From: Mesobacillus jeotgali
GTDB taxonomy: Bacteria; Bacillota; Bacilli; Bacillales; Cytobacillaceae
Length of the DNA: 64,000 nucleotides
Assembly (NCBI RefSeq): GCF_900166585.1
Contig: NZ_FVZC01000008.1
Coordinates: forward strand, 868,001 to 932,000
Reading direction: 5' to 3'
The notes under the pieces: generated by a model
Database searches by the model: none
What the model was told of the DNA's origin: nothing
The model's input: only the letters and a program-made list of their open reading frames with translations
Shown: in pieces, positions 26,128-34,974 of the stretch
Layout: every line of letters starts with the position of its first letter
Numbering within the stretch: position 1 is the first letter of the stretch
Position numbers and translations under genes: made by a program

Positions 26128-27123
26128 TTAAAGCAGTGCCTCCGCAAGCAAGGTGTATGTCTTTACCTTATCATTGAAGCTGTGCAGATTGTTGATAATC
26201 ATGAACTCCTCAGTCTTATAGGAATGACTAAGCCTTGAGAGCTCCTTTTTTACCAAATCGGGTGTTCCGATGACCATCCTTTTCCGATTTTCGACTATTT
26301 TGCTCCGGTCCGCAGCCGTTAGCGTGGTATTCTTTGCTTCTTCTAATGAGGGTATTCTGGTATCCAACCCCTTTTCAACCCGTAAAAGCCACAAATCCTG
26401 GCTCAAAGCCAGTTCTTCGGCCTTCTCCTGAGTTTCAGCACATATAACGAAAATACAAACATTAGCTTTAGGCCTTTTCAGGAATGGTGATGGCTGAAAC
26501 TCCCTGTAATATTGTTCCATTGCCCTTTTTCCATTAACAGGCGTAATGAAATGACCATATGTAAAAGCTGTCCCATTTTCAGCAGCAAGTCTTGCTCCGC
26601 GATGGGTGATTCCTAATAACCAAAGTTCAGGAAGAGTTGTTTGATTTGGAAAAGCCTTAACCCCATAAAAGGGATGGCTGTCAGGGAGCTCATTCATTAA
26701 GAACCCTTTTAGATCACTAATTTGCCTCGGGAATTCATTCAAGCTTTTTCGAAGTCCATCTGTCAATGCAAGCCTGGTTGTTGCCGATCCGCCTGGAGAA
26801 CGACCAAGACCGGCGTCAATCCTGTTTGGAAACAGGGCTTCTAGAACCTTGAAGTTCTCCGCAACTTTATAGGGACTATATTGAGGAAGCAGAACACCTC
26901 CAGATCCTACCCTGATTTTTTTGGTCAAAGAAGCTATATGGGATATCAGTATTTCGGGAGAGGATCCAGCAATGCCATTGGTGTTGTGATGCTCGGCAAC
27001 CCAGAACCTAGTATAACCAAGCTCTTCTGTAATTTGTGCAAGGTCTGCCGTCTTTCTAAAAGCCTGAGCAGCTGTATCTCCCGCGCTGATGACGGATTGG
27101 TCAAGTACACTTAATTTCACCAT
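26128..27123 (-). CDS. Luciferase-like flavin-dependent oxidoreductase
   Basis: This 331-residue TIM-barrel enzyme is of the bacterial luciferase-like monooxygenase class (FMN or F420 type). Family motifs are LSVLDQSVI at the start, RFWVAEHHNT (about residues 40-50), SLTKKIRVGSGGVLLPQYSP, and GLGRSPGG. It is closest in layout to YceB/YvbT-like alkanal monooxygenases of Bacillus. The ATG at 27123 follows AGGAGGG by 5 nt. Its natural substrate is unknown. Confidence 0.87.
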   Translation of the reverse strand: MVKLSVLDQSVISAGDTAAQAFRKTADLAQITEELGYTRFWVAEHHNTNGIAGSSPEILISHIASLTKKIRVGSGGVLLPQYSPYKVAENFKVLEALFPNRIDAGLGRSPGGSATTRLALTDGLRKSLNEFPRQISDLKGFLMNELPDSHPFYGVKAFPNQTTLPELWLLGITHRGARLAAENGTAFTYGHFITPVNGKRAMEQYYREFQPSPFLKRPKANVCIFVICAETQEKAEELALSQDLWLLRVEKGLDTRIPSLEEAKNTTLTAADRSKIVENRKRMVIGTPDLVKKELSRLSHSYKTEEFMIINNLHSFNDKVKTYTLLAEALL

Positions 27124-27283
27124 CAAACCCTCCTGTTGCAAGCTGCTTCATCTTATCCAGTATTCCCTCAGGCAGTTTATGCAAACTTGGATCAAGAAGG
27201 CGAATTACTTGATTGCAAAATTAGAAATCCACTCCTCTTGCCAACACACTGGTGCTAAAATAAGCTGCCATGAATTGAAAATT

Positions 27284-27318
27284 AAAATGCTGTTCATTCA
27301 CTATATGAACAGCATTTC
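27284..27318 (-). terminator. Intrinsic terminator of the small lipoprotein gene
   Basis: AAATGCTGTTCAT and ATGAACAGCATTT form a 13-bp stem; on the minus strand it is followed by a T-rich stretch. Confidence 0.75.
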
Positions 27319-27342
27319 TTCAGTCTGAAGAATCATGGCTGA

Positions 27343-27513
27343 TTAATTTTGATCACCATCAGACTCTTCATTATCCAATTTGTTGTTTTCATCCCCGACA
27401 TCATTTTCAGTATCCTCAACAGGCGGTTCATTCTCCTTGTCCGTCTCCGCGGAGCACCCGCCAATAAAAATTGCCAGCGCCAATGGAATGCCATAAAAAA
27501 GCTTCTTTTTCAC
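27343..27513 (-). CDS. Small lipoprotein with acidic tail
   Basis: This 56-residue protein starts at GTG (27513) with AAAGGAG 8 nt upstream. The sequence KKKLFYGIPLALAIFIGGC is a type-II signal peptide; the lipobox Ile-Gly-Gly-Cys puts the lipidated Cys at residue 20. The mature part is only about 36 residues and strongly acidic (Asp/Glu/Asn), without a fold I recognise. It would be tethered to the outer face of the membrane. Confidence 0.7.
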   Translation of the reverse strand: MKKKLFYGIPLALAIFIGGCSAETDKENEPPVEDTENDVGDENNKLDNEESDGDQN

Positions 27514-27739
27514 AACAAAACTCCTTTCTCTGAATGGTTTGCTTAACCATGATTATTATTATCTAAACCATACCCAGTGATTACCCTTATAAACTTATCA
27601 ATCCTGCCATGAACTCCACCTCTCCAAGTCTTTCCACAAGAGAACGCGGTTTGCATAGTAATAAAAAAGAAAGTAAAAATGTTTTTGGACAAGGAATCAA
27701 TACATATATTTTAGGGATGGAATGGTGAGGAGGGAAGCA

Positions 27740-28540
27740 ATGGCGAATCCGATTGTACTTAGGTCATTGGACGAAATAAGATTTTGGTCCAGAATCATGA
27801 AGGAGCATGCGCTATTTTTAAGTCTGGGATTTACACATGAGCAGAAACAATTAATTGCCGAGGCTCAACAGTTTATTGTTATGTTTGAACGGATTGAGGA
27901 AAAACTGGCCAGGTTTAACGCGAACTCAGATATACGTCAAATCAATGCTTTTAACAATGAGGTTTACCAGGCTGCCGCAGCGATTTGGAGTTACAAGCGA
28001 AAAGTGTTAGGTCTCACCCTGCGCTGTGAAATACGGCATAATAACTTTCCTTTACTTATTGACCACGTAAGCAGAGAAGCAGCATATTTTGCCAATCGTT
28101 TAAAGGAATTAAATGAAGGGAAACTGGCTCCGGAACCAGAGGCGATAATCGCAGAAAATGTTTTCTTCCTAAAAATCATGGCGGACCATGCAAAATTTAT
28201 TGGCCATCTCTTGGATCCTTCGGAAAGGAAGCTGGTTGAACAGGCAAGGGAATTCAGCCATGATTTTGATCAATTGGTGTTCCAGGCTGTGGATTTGGAT
28301 TCAATGAGACCTCAATCGGAAACCAGGCCAATGCTGGATCAATTCCTGGATCAAAACAGGGTTTCGGTTGCTTCACTAAGGGATTTTAAGAAAACAGCTA
28401 GAGAATTAATAGAAGCCTGCAGAATAAAGAGCAATATTCACCCGCTTTTAGCCGACCATACATTTAGAGAAGCAGAACGCTTTTTGGAAATCATCGATCT
28501 TTTTGAAGCTAATTTAAACGGACAGGGTATAAAAGGGTAA
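27740..28540 (+). CDS. DUF2935-domain protein, internally duplicated
   Basis: This 266-residue all-helical soluble protein has two copies of the DUF2935 unit (about residues 5-130 and 135-260). The repeats begin EIRFWSRIMKEHALFLSLG and NVFFLKIMADHAKFIGHLL, each with a His in the same position, and share a later DH(x)REA(x)(Y/R)F segment. The fold is ferritin-like, so metal binding is possible but unproved. GAGGAGGG precedes the ATG at 27740. Confidence 0.88.
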   Translation: MANPIVLRSLDEIRFWSRIMKEHALFLSLGFTHEQKQLIAEAQQFIVMFERIEEKLARFNANSDIRQINAFNNEVYQAAAAIWSYKRKVLGLTLRCEIRHNNFPLLIDHVSREAAYFANRLKELNEGKLAPEPEAIIAENVFFLKIMADHAKFIGHLLDPSERKLVEQAREFSHDFDQLVFQAVDLDSMRPQSETRPMLDQFLDQNRVSVASLRDFKKTARELIEACRIKSNIHPLLADHTFREAERFLEIIDLFEANLNGQGIKG

Positions 28541-28574
28541 GCATAATTAAGTTATCAAAAGTGAGGGTGAGGGT

Positions 28575-28913
28575 ATGGCGAAGATAGGAAAGGATGATTT
28601 TGTAAAAGGTTTTGTACCGCATCATAACCATGGTTCGGTCGATTATACTTCTATGGGTGCAGGACATGTTCATCAATGCCTGGATGTAACTTCACCGCCC
28701 ATCTTGACAGAGGATCACAACCATATCCACTACACTGAAGGGTATGTAGTCTTTGAAAATGGCCATTCCCACCATTATCAGGCTTATTCAGGACCTGCAA
28801 TTCCAGTGGGAAATGGAATGCACGTGCATTATTATGATTTCTACACCACTGAAAACGATGGACACCGCCACAGGGTAAAAGGTGTTGATCAGCCAGCACC
28901 AGGTGATAAGTAA
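28575..28913 (+). CDS. ymaF: YmaF-family histidine-rich protein
   Basis: This 112-residue protein contains many histidines in repeated short motifs: PHHNHG, GHVHQ, DHNHIHY, NGHSHHY, GMHVHYY and DGHRHR. This pattern defines the YmaF family and suggests metal binding, although the function is unknown. GGGTGAGGG precedes the ATG. Its terminator is the landing site of a group II intron. Confidence 0.88.
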   Translation: MAKIGKDDFVKGFVPHHNHGSVDYTSMGAGHVHQCLDVTSPPILTEDHNHIHYTEGYVVFENGHSHHYQAYSGPAIPVGNGMHVHYYDFYTTENDGHRHRVKGVDQPAPGDK

Positions 28914-28933
28914 AAAAATGACTTTCAAAAGAA

Positions 28934-28963
28934 CCGCCGGCCTTGATAGGGCGGCGATTTTTT
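28934..28963 (+). terminator. Terminator of ymaF, abutting the intron
   Basis: CCGCC...GGCGG stem (28935-28955 region) followed by ATTTTTT; the T-run ends exactly where the intron GTGTG begins. Confidence 0.8.
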
Positions 28964-30830
28964 GTGTGCCAGGCATGTTCATTAACTTGGCGGTGAAAGT
29001 CCGCTATGGGCGTTGGGATATGCGAACCATTAGCTGAAGGCAAGGGTGTCCGTGGCGACGCGGAATCTGAAGGAAGCCCTAAGCAAATCCTCGGTCTGAG
29101 GTACACGAATCACATTTGAGGTTTTCATTCCTGGATGAGTCTGCAAAACAAGATGAAGTCCAAAATATCCCCGGATGGGATGGGAATAAATGTGGCAGAT
29201 ATATGAGGAGAAAGTGAATGAACTTACCCTGGGAGATCTCTTAACCTCCCCAACCGGAACCTATTTAGCGATAAATAGCTGAGTTAAGAGAAGTCAGCAG
29301 AAGTCATAGTATCAACCTCCGGGTTGAGAAGGACTGAACGAAAGGAGAGAACATGTTAGAGCCATTTACAAAGGGGCAATGACACAGTAAACCAAAAGGG
29401 CTTCGAAGAAGAAAGATTGGACGGAATCCAGGAGATTTTCTATTGAAGCGTGGAGTCACTTTGTACAAACTTGATGACATGGGACCAATATGGAAACTAA
29501 TGAAAGTTTAATTCGGAGAATTATAAGTCCAGAAAACCTAAACCTAGCCTTTTTGAAGGTAAAAAGGAATAAAGGAGCAGCTGGTGTCGATGCGAAAGAT
29601 ATAGAAGCTACCCGCCTTCATCTTAAAGAGCAGGGACAGGAAATCATCAGGCTTATACAGGACGGAAAATATAAGCCCCAGCCGGTAAGAAGAGTCGAAA
29701 TTCCCAAACCAGATGGTGGGAAGAGAAAGTTAGGAATTCCAACAGTAACAGACCGAGTTATCCAACAGGCTATGGTTCAAGTCCTAACCCCTATATTTGA
29801 TAGACAATTTAGCCATTATAGCTATGGTTTTAGACCGAACAAGAGCGCGCATCAAGCGATTGAACAGGCTAGGTCTTACATTGAAGACGGTTATCAATTT
29901 GTGGTAGATATTGACCTGGAGAAATTCTTCGATAAAGTGAACCATGATAAACTCATGTCCTTAATCTCAAAGACAATAAAGGACAAATCCACCTTAAAGC
30001 TAACCCGACGGTATTTACAAGCAGGAATTATGGAGAATGGGTTAGTTACGGTAAATAAAGAAGGGACCCCTCAAGGAGGTCCGCTAAGCCCACTCCTTAG
30101 TAACATCATGCTAAATGAACTGGATAAGGAACTGGAAAAGCGGGGACATAGATTTGTTCGTTATGCCGATGATTGCAATATATACGTTAAGAGTCAAAAA
30201 GCGGGAGATCGGGTTAAAGAGGGTATCACGGACTTTATCGAGAGAAAGTTAAAACTGAAGGTGAACGAGGAGAAAAGTGCAGTGGGAAAGCCATCGGCAC
30301 GTATATTCTTAGGGATGAGTTTTTACTCTTCGAGCAACAAAACCCGGATATACGTGCCGAAGAAGTCGAAAAAGAGACTCGAGGAAAAGCTTAAAAGGTT
30401 AACAAACCGTAACTGGGGAATTGCCATGGAATACCGAATTCTTAAAATCAACCAGCTAATCCAAGGATGGGGAAATTACTTCAAGGTCGCTGATATCAAG
30501 AGCTATGCAGGAAAGGTAGACGGTCATATCAGGAGAAGACTGCGTGCCTGTCGTTGGAAAGAGTGGAAGAAAATCAGGACTAAATTCCGTAATCTGATTA
30601 GATTAGGAATTAAAAGATATAAAGCCTGGCAATATGCAAACTCCCGAAAGGGATACTGGAGAAATTCAAAGAGTCCTGCCTAAGACCAAGCCATGAATAA
30701 TAAATACTGGCTTCAACAAGGATTAAAACAATTAACAAACATTATTTCGTAAACTTTCGAACCGCCGTATACCGAACGGTACGTACGGTGGTGTGAGAGG
30801 TCGGGGGTTAATCACCCCCTCCTACTCGAT
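28964..30830 (+). mobile_element. Group IIC intron
   Basis: The element is 1,867 bp. It starts with the group II 5' sequence GTGTG and ends ...CTACTCGAT. Domain V is the hairpin at about 30759-30794 (ACCGCCGT pairing with ACGGTGGT) and domain VI the next hairpin, GGGGGTTAATCACCCCC at about 30803-30819, with an unpaired branch-point A. It encodes one reverse transcriptase. Placement directly after a terminator stem and T-run is the established insertion habit of bacterial class C (IIC) introns. The 28964-29489 part is the structured 5' RNA and holds no gene. The exact boundaries are read by eye. Confidence 0.85.
29490..30683 (+). CDS. ltrA: Group II intron reverse transcriptase/maturase, prematurely stopped
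   Basis: This 397-residue intron-encoded protein has the RT domain (about residues 1-290) and maturase domain X (about 300-390). Class C signature stretches are VVDIDLEKFFDKVNHDKLM, EGTPQGGPLSPLLSNI and RFVRYADDCNIYVKS with the catalytic YADD; WKEWKK and ANSRKGYWRNSKSP mark the C-terminal maturase region. There is no HNH endonuclease, as usual for class C. A TAA at 30681 stops the protein early: in the same frame the next 22 codons (30684-30749) read MNNKYWLQQGLKQLTNIIS after three residues and fit the family's normal C-terminus. Loss of about 23 residues may impair mobility. Confidence 0.9.
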   Translation: METNESLIRRIISPENLNLAFLKVKRNKGAAGVDAKDIEATRLHLKEQGQEIIRLIQDGKYKPQPVRRVEIPKPDGGKRKLGIPTVTDRVIQQAMVQVLTPIFDRQFSHYSYGFRPNKSAHQAIEQARSYIEDGYQFVVDIDLEKFFDKVNHDKLMSLISKTIKDKSTLKLTRRYLQAGIMENGLVTVNKEGTPQGGPLSPLLSNIMLNELDKELEKRGHRFVRYADDCNIYVKSQKAGDRVKEGITDFIERKLKLKVNEEKSAVGKPSARIFLGMSFYSSSNKTRIYVPKKSKKRLEEKLKRLTNRNWGIAMEYRILKINQLIQGWGNYFKVADIKSYAGKVDGHIRRRLRACRWKEWKKIRTKFRNLIRLGIKRYKAWQYANSRKGYWRNSKSPA

Positions 30831-30930
30831 TTGCAGGTCATTTATAGGTCAATCTTCAAAAGACTTACTCACTAATTTATAGTGTGGGAAAAATATCGTC
30901 ACAGCAGAGCTATAATAGTCATCGGTATCA

Positions 30931-30960
30931 AAAAAAAGCTGCCGTAAAGAACCAGCAGCC
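30931..30960 (-). terminator. Intrinsic terminator of the DUF1259 gene
   Basis: On the minus strand GCTGCTG and CGGCAGC pair around 8 nt and are followed by seven or more T. Confidence 0.8.
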
Positions 30961-30971
30961 TGAAATTATAT

Positions 30972-31523
30972 TTAAAATAATCCAGCATCTTTTGCAGCTT
31001 CAATGCTGTCACATGCAAATTTAAACGGATCTCCGACATTTTCCCAATGCATGTACATTAAACGAGGTTCTTCGAATAGCCAGTGATTGTGAAGGGCCGT
31101 TACCTTGATTCCTCTTTTCCGTAATTCTGTCAGGAAAGGATTAATTTCTTCCTGCAGGATGACAGTTTCACCTAAATTCAGGGTTTTGCCGCCTTTGCTG
31201 TTTTCAAATGATAGTGCAAATGGAAGAGCAAGCGGGGAACGGGTACGTCGTCCGAGGATCGTAGCTTTTATGTTTCTTAAGCGCTGCACAACACATGCTG
31301 GGGTAGTTGTTACAACCTCTCCTCCGATAATATCTGCAAGTTCCTCGCATTTTCTTGCGCTGATGCCCCCGACTGTACTGCGTTCAGCATGCCTTCGGTC
31401 ACGGTCATGCATATGGGAACTTGATTCAAATTCATCTTCCAGCAGGTCCTCCTGCCTATGATGTTTGCCCGAAAAGCGGAAGAATGTTTGATTTCCCATG
31501 CTGTCAAATTCTCTTCTTTCCAA
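30972..31523 (-). CDS. DUF1259 (LppY/LpqO-like) protein
   Basis: This 183-residue protein has one DUF1259 unit (about residues 50-180), with GKTLNLGETVILQEEINPF and the strongly conserved ITALHNHWL-type segment (VTALHNHWLFEEPRLMYMHW). Actinobacterial LppY/LpqO carry two such units and a lipoprotein signal; this one is single and lacks a signal peptide. The start is TTG at 31523 (AAGGAG about 10 nt upstream) or ATG at 31499. Function unknown; the His cluster suggests metal or ligand binding. Confidence 0.8.
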   Translation of the reverse strand: MERREFDSMGNQTFFRFSGKHHRQEDLLEDEFESSSHMHDRDRRHAERSTVGGISARKCEELADIIGGEVVTTTPACVVQRLRNIKATILGRRTRSPLALPFALSFENSKGGKTLNLGETVILQEEINPFLTELRKRGIKVTALHNHWLFEEPRLMYMHWENVGDPFKFACDSIEAAKDAGLF

Positions 31524-31733
31524 TTAGTCCAACTCCTTTTCATTCTATCAAGAGCAGTATATTCGAAAGAAATGGACATGACTGGATGGTTTAATTAGGA
31601 CAAACACACTTTTCACCTTTCTATAAATATTGAGAAAGCATAGCCTCAAAAAAGAAACACAAACTAATGGATGAATGATGAAGGGGCGAGGCATCCTTGA
31701 TGTATATACAGTGAAAACAAAGGGGGTGAAAAA

Positions 31734-31856
31734 ATGGCGAAAAATAAACCAAAACATAATAAGGCAATGCCAAAAGCAGATGTAGAATTTGCTGAAGAAA
31801 GAGGTAATGGATTAGAAAAGGTAGCATTAGAAGCTCAGAAAAAAAATAATAAATGA
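31734..31856 (+). CDS. Small basic protein (40 residues)
   Basis: MAKNKPKHNKAMPKADVEFA begins a 40-residue Lys/Asn-rich protein. AAGGGGGTG lies 5 nt before the ATG, and a terminator follows 26 bp after the stop. The ADVEFAEE segment faintly resembles YfhD-type small Bacillus proteins. Composition suggests a spore or nucleic-acid-associated peptide; not assigned. Confidence 0.55.
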   Translation: MAKNKPKHNKAMPKADVEFAEERGNGLEKVALEAQKKNNK

Positions 31857-31881
31857 TTTATCGTTATTACAATATGCTAAA

Positions 31882-31914
31882 AGAAGAACTGCAGAGAAAT
31901 CTACAGTTCTTTTT
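31882..31914. terminator. Intrinsic terminator shared with brnQ
   Basis: AGAACTG and CAGTTCT stem with T-run on the plus strand; it overlaps the stop codon of the convergent brnQ gene. Confidence 0.8.
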
Positions 31915-33265
31915 CGTATTTTCCTGCATGAAATTCAGCTTTCGGCAAAATAAATCCAATTACTGCTCCGATGAAGGCGGGTATGATCCACCCAAGTCCT
32001 ATATCGTATAAAGGAAGATAGTTCATGTATATTGTTTTTACCGAATTGAGGATCGAAACATTCATAGATGGAATATTTGCTGCTAATGTACTATATCCGT
32101 CAAAAAAACTCACCAGGAATGTCATCGCCATGGAAGCAGAGTAAACGCTCTGTTTATGGCCAAATAGCGGTGATAATAGAGCCAATAGGATCAGGATGAT
32201 TGCTAAAGGATACAGGAACATTAAAACCGGTACAGCGAATTGAATGATATTGTTTAAACCAAAGTTTGCGATTGCAAAGGAAACAAAGCTTAGAATAAAC
32301 ACAAAACTCCGGTATGATACCTTTGGATACAGATCATGGAAAAACTCGCTGCAAGCTGTGATCAGCCCAATGCTTGTTTTTAAACAAGCAAGCACAATGA
32401 TGATGGCCAGCAGAATCGCTCCGAAAGATCCAAAGTAGTGCTGCGCAACTGCCGCAAAAATCTGGCCTCCATTCTCGAATGTGCCAATAGCTGCAACGCT
32501 TGATGCCCCCATATAGGTTATAAGTCCGTAGATCAGCATCATCAATGACATAGCGAAAACACCTGATTTCATTGTTGCTTTGGCAATATCCTTTTTATCA
32601 GTAATGCCTTGCCTTTTAATCGCATTGATGACAACAATTCCAAACGCCAGGGATGCCAGGGCATCCATTGTATTGTAACCCTCTTTAAATCCGGTCATAA
32701 ATGCTAGGTTTTCATAAACCCCGGCCGGTGCCCCATAATCTCCCATAGGCTTGAAAATCGAGAATCCAATTAGAATAAATAAAAAGACGAGAAAGGCAGG
32801 GGTCAAATATTTGCCAATGTAGTCCATGACCTTTGCCGGATGGAGTGAAAAGAAGTAAACAACAGCAAAGAAAACAAAACTGAAGATACCAAGCCATAAG
32901 CCAGCCTGTCCGGGATTAATGTAGGGCTCAAAACCAACTACAAAAGGTACAGTTGCCGTTCGCGGTATCGCGAAGAAGGGCCCAATGGTTAAATAAAGAA
33001 CCGCTGCAAATGCTATTCCAAATATAGGGTGTACTCTGCTGGCCAAATCACGGAGGCCAGAGCTTCCCGAAAGTCCAATTGCCAATATTCCTAAAAATGG
33101 AAGACCGATTGCTGTTACCAGGAATCCGATCAATGCTGGCCAGAAGTTTGTGCCTGCCAGCTGTCCCAACTGGATGGGGAAGATTAAGTTTCCTGCACCG
33201 AAATACATGCCGAAAAGCATGGTACCAATTAGTGCATAAGTTGAAAATGATGTTTTTTGCTGCAT
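31901..33265 (-). CDS. brnQ: Branched-chain amino acid:cation symporter BrnQ
   Basis: This 454-residue transporter imports leucine, isoleucine and valine with Na+ or H+. It has about twelve membrane segments. The N-terminal signature LFGMYFGAGNLIFPIQLGQL (about residues 17-36) and TIGPFFAIPRTATVPFVVG are typical of BrnQ. It is monocistronic. GAGGAGA is placed properly before the ATG. No T-box or leucine leader was found in the upstream 345 bp. Confidence 0.93.
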   Translation of the reverse strand: MQQKTSFSTYALIGTMLFGMYFGAGNLIFPIQLGQLAGTNFWPALIGFLVTAIGLPFLGILAIGLSGSSGLRDLASRVHPIFGIAFAAVLYLTIGPFFAIPRTATVPFVVGFEPYINPGQAGLWLGIFSFVFFAVVYFFSLHPAKVMDYIGKYLTPAFLVFLFILIGFSIFKPMGDYGAPAGVYENLAFMTGFKEGYNTMDALASLAFGIVVINAIKRQGITDKKDIAKATMKSGVFAMSLMMLIYGLITYMGASSVAAIGTFENGGQIFAAVAQHYFGSFGAILLAIIIVLACLKTSIGLITACSEFFHDLYPKVSYRSFVFILSFVSFAIANFGLNNIIQFAVPVLMFLYPLAIILILLALLSPLFGHKQSVYSASMAMTFLVSFFDGYSTLAANIPSMNVSILNSVKTIYMNYLPLYDIGLGWIIPAFIGAVIGFILPKAEFHAGKYEKEL

Positions 33266-33582
33266 GTAATTGTCTCCTCTTCTAGATGTAATTAAGGAAA
33301 AAAAGCTCTTCTAAGTTGGGAAAGGAGGAATTTGAAAGATTAGAAGGATATTCATAACTATTAAAAAGCCAAAATTATGATCAGTCGCTCACAATAGAAA
33401 TGAAATCTGTCTTCTCATACACCCAAAAGAAGAATAATACACATTACTATATATACTTACTCTTCACAAGTCAACCGAGTTTTTTGTATTTTTAGAATTT
33501 GAAAAAACAATGGTAGCCCAGCAAAGCAGTATTACATCTAAAAATTGTAAGTTATGCTTATCAATCAGTAGTTGCCAAAGAG
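33266..33582. other. Intergenic stretch upstream of brnQ
   Basis: AT-rich DNA between brnQ and the insertion sequence. I see no gene, repeat or known leader in it; the brnQ promoter must lie here on the minus strand but no clear -35/-10 pair was identified. Confidence 0.5.
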
Positions 33583-33643
33583 GAAAAAAAGACCCTTGCG
33601 TTTATTAAAGTGTACCCTTTGTAAAGGACATTCTAAAAAAACC

Positions 33644-34594
33644 CTATGCAGTTTTAAGAAGATGATCTCTGTATTGAACAGGGGTCATCTTCTTTAGATT
33701 CCACTGATATCTCTGATTATTATAGTAAGTAATATACTTGCTTATCTCACTTCTCAGTTCATCTAAAGTCTTACATGCTTTTATATCAACCTCGTCTTTA
33801 AGGTGGCCAAAAAAGGATTCTATAGGGGCGTTGTCCCAACAGTTTCCACGTCTGGACATTGACTGACGCAAGCCCAGCTTCTTGACGAGTTTCTGAAAAT
33901 CAGGGTGGGTATAGTGAGTCCCCTGATCAGAGTGAATTAACGCATTCTTAGCCTTCTTGAAGTTTCGATTCCTCTTCAGCTTGTCCAGGGTGTTAATGGC
34001 GAGTTCCATGGTCATCCGGTCAGATAAATACTCAGCCAGGATTTGACCTGTCGACCCATCCTTTATGACGGATAAGTAAGCTCTTTGTCCATTCCAGTAA
34101 GTTAGATAAGTAATATCAGTAAGCAGAACTTTTCCAGGTATCCCTTGCTTAAATTTACGGTTTAACAGGTTTGGCATCACCCGGTGCTCTTGGGTGGCCT
34201 TCATCATTCTCCTATAAGGGTTGGCCTTTCTAATGGGGCAGATAATACCGTATTTCTTCATGATTCGGCGAATGCGCTTCAGATTGTAGACAACACTAAA
34301 TTGACCCGCCAATGTCATTTTGATTTGGCGTGCGCCTTTCTTACGCTTTTTGAATTGGAAGGCTTTTAGAATGATTTCTTTAACCAGCTGATCATTCTCC
34401 TCTTTTCGCTTTCTTCGTTTTTGTGAGTCCACTGAAAAGTAATTATAATAACCACTTTTTGAAACACCTGATACCGCACATAGATAGCTGACCATATTCT
34501 TCAGCTTATATTTCTCAATGACTGAACGAATAAGGATATACTTTTGGCAAGGGGGGAGGGCTACTTCTTCATCCCCCTTTCCGCGAACCGGATC
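33644..34594 (-). CDS. IS3-family transposase OrfB (DDE integrase)
   Basis: The catalytic half of the transposase. The recognisable domain runs from MVSYLCAVSGVSKSGYYNYF (34495) to the stop. The rve core has Asp in LLTDITYL, Asp in LIHSDQGTHYTHPDF and Glu in NAPIESFFGHLK, the DDE triad, with an HTH_21 segment before it. The frame is open upstream of 34495 through the orfA overlap to the slippery A AAA AAG (34600-34594 on the minus strand), so the active protein is an OrfAB fusion. Intact. Confidence 0.9.
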   Translation of the reverse strand, partial: DPVRGKGDEEVALPPCQKYILIRSVIEKYKLKNMVSYLCAVSGVSKSGYYNYFSVDSQKRRKRKEENDQLVKEIILKAFQFKKRKKGARQIKMTLAGQFSVVYNLKRIRRIMKKYGIICPIRKANPYRRMMKATQEHRVMPNLLNRKFKQGIPGKVLLTDITYLTYWNGQRAYLSVIKDGSTGQILAEYLSDRMTMELAINTLDKLKRNRNFKKAKNALIHSDQGTHYTHPDFQKLVKKLGLRQSMSRRGNCWDNAPIESFFGHLKDEVDIKACKTLDELRSEISKYITYYNNQRYQWNLKKMTPVQYRDHLLKTA

Positions 34595-34974
34595 TTTTTT
34601 AGCAGCTCGTTCTCCGCCTTTAGTAAGTTGATTTGTGCCTCCAGGCGGGCATTTTTCTCTTCTAATGACAGTTCTCTGTCTTTCGGACGCCCTGAATTTC
34701 CAGGCCTGGTATCACGCAGTCCAGCCACACCATTCTCCATGTATGCTTTCTTCCATCTTTTACTGGCTGACCTAATTCTATCCGTCCCCAAGATTTCTAC
34801 ATCAAACCCACACTCTTCAAATATTTCTCTCGCCAATTTGCCTGATTCTTTTTTTGCGATAAATAAACTCTTAAAATCATCTGTATAGGTGATTCCTTTT
34901 GAAGATACAGATTTAACATATTTGTTAGCTGAAAGCTTTTTGATCTCTTTCTCTGTAAATGTCTTTTTACTCAT
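34561..34974 (-). CDS. IS3-family transposase OrfA (HTH protein)
   Basis: The 137-residue DNA-binding half of the transposase has a helix-turn-helix (about residues 10-95, with SKRWKKAYMENGVAGLRDTR) and a leucine-zipper-like tail (LEEKNARLEAQINLLKAENELLKKI). The ATG at 34974 follows AGAAGG. Near its end CTA AAA AAG contains the heptamer A AAA AAG for -1 frameshifting into OrfB, as is established for IS3-family elements. Confidence 0.9.
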   Translation of the reverse strand: MSKKTFTEKEIKKLSANKYVKSVSSKGITYTDDFKSLFIAKKESGKLAREIFEECGFDVEILGTDRIRSASKRWKKAYMENGVAGLRDTRPGNSGRPKDRELSLEEKNARLEAQINLLKAENELLKKIRFAERGMKK

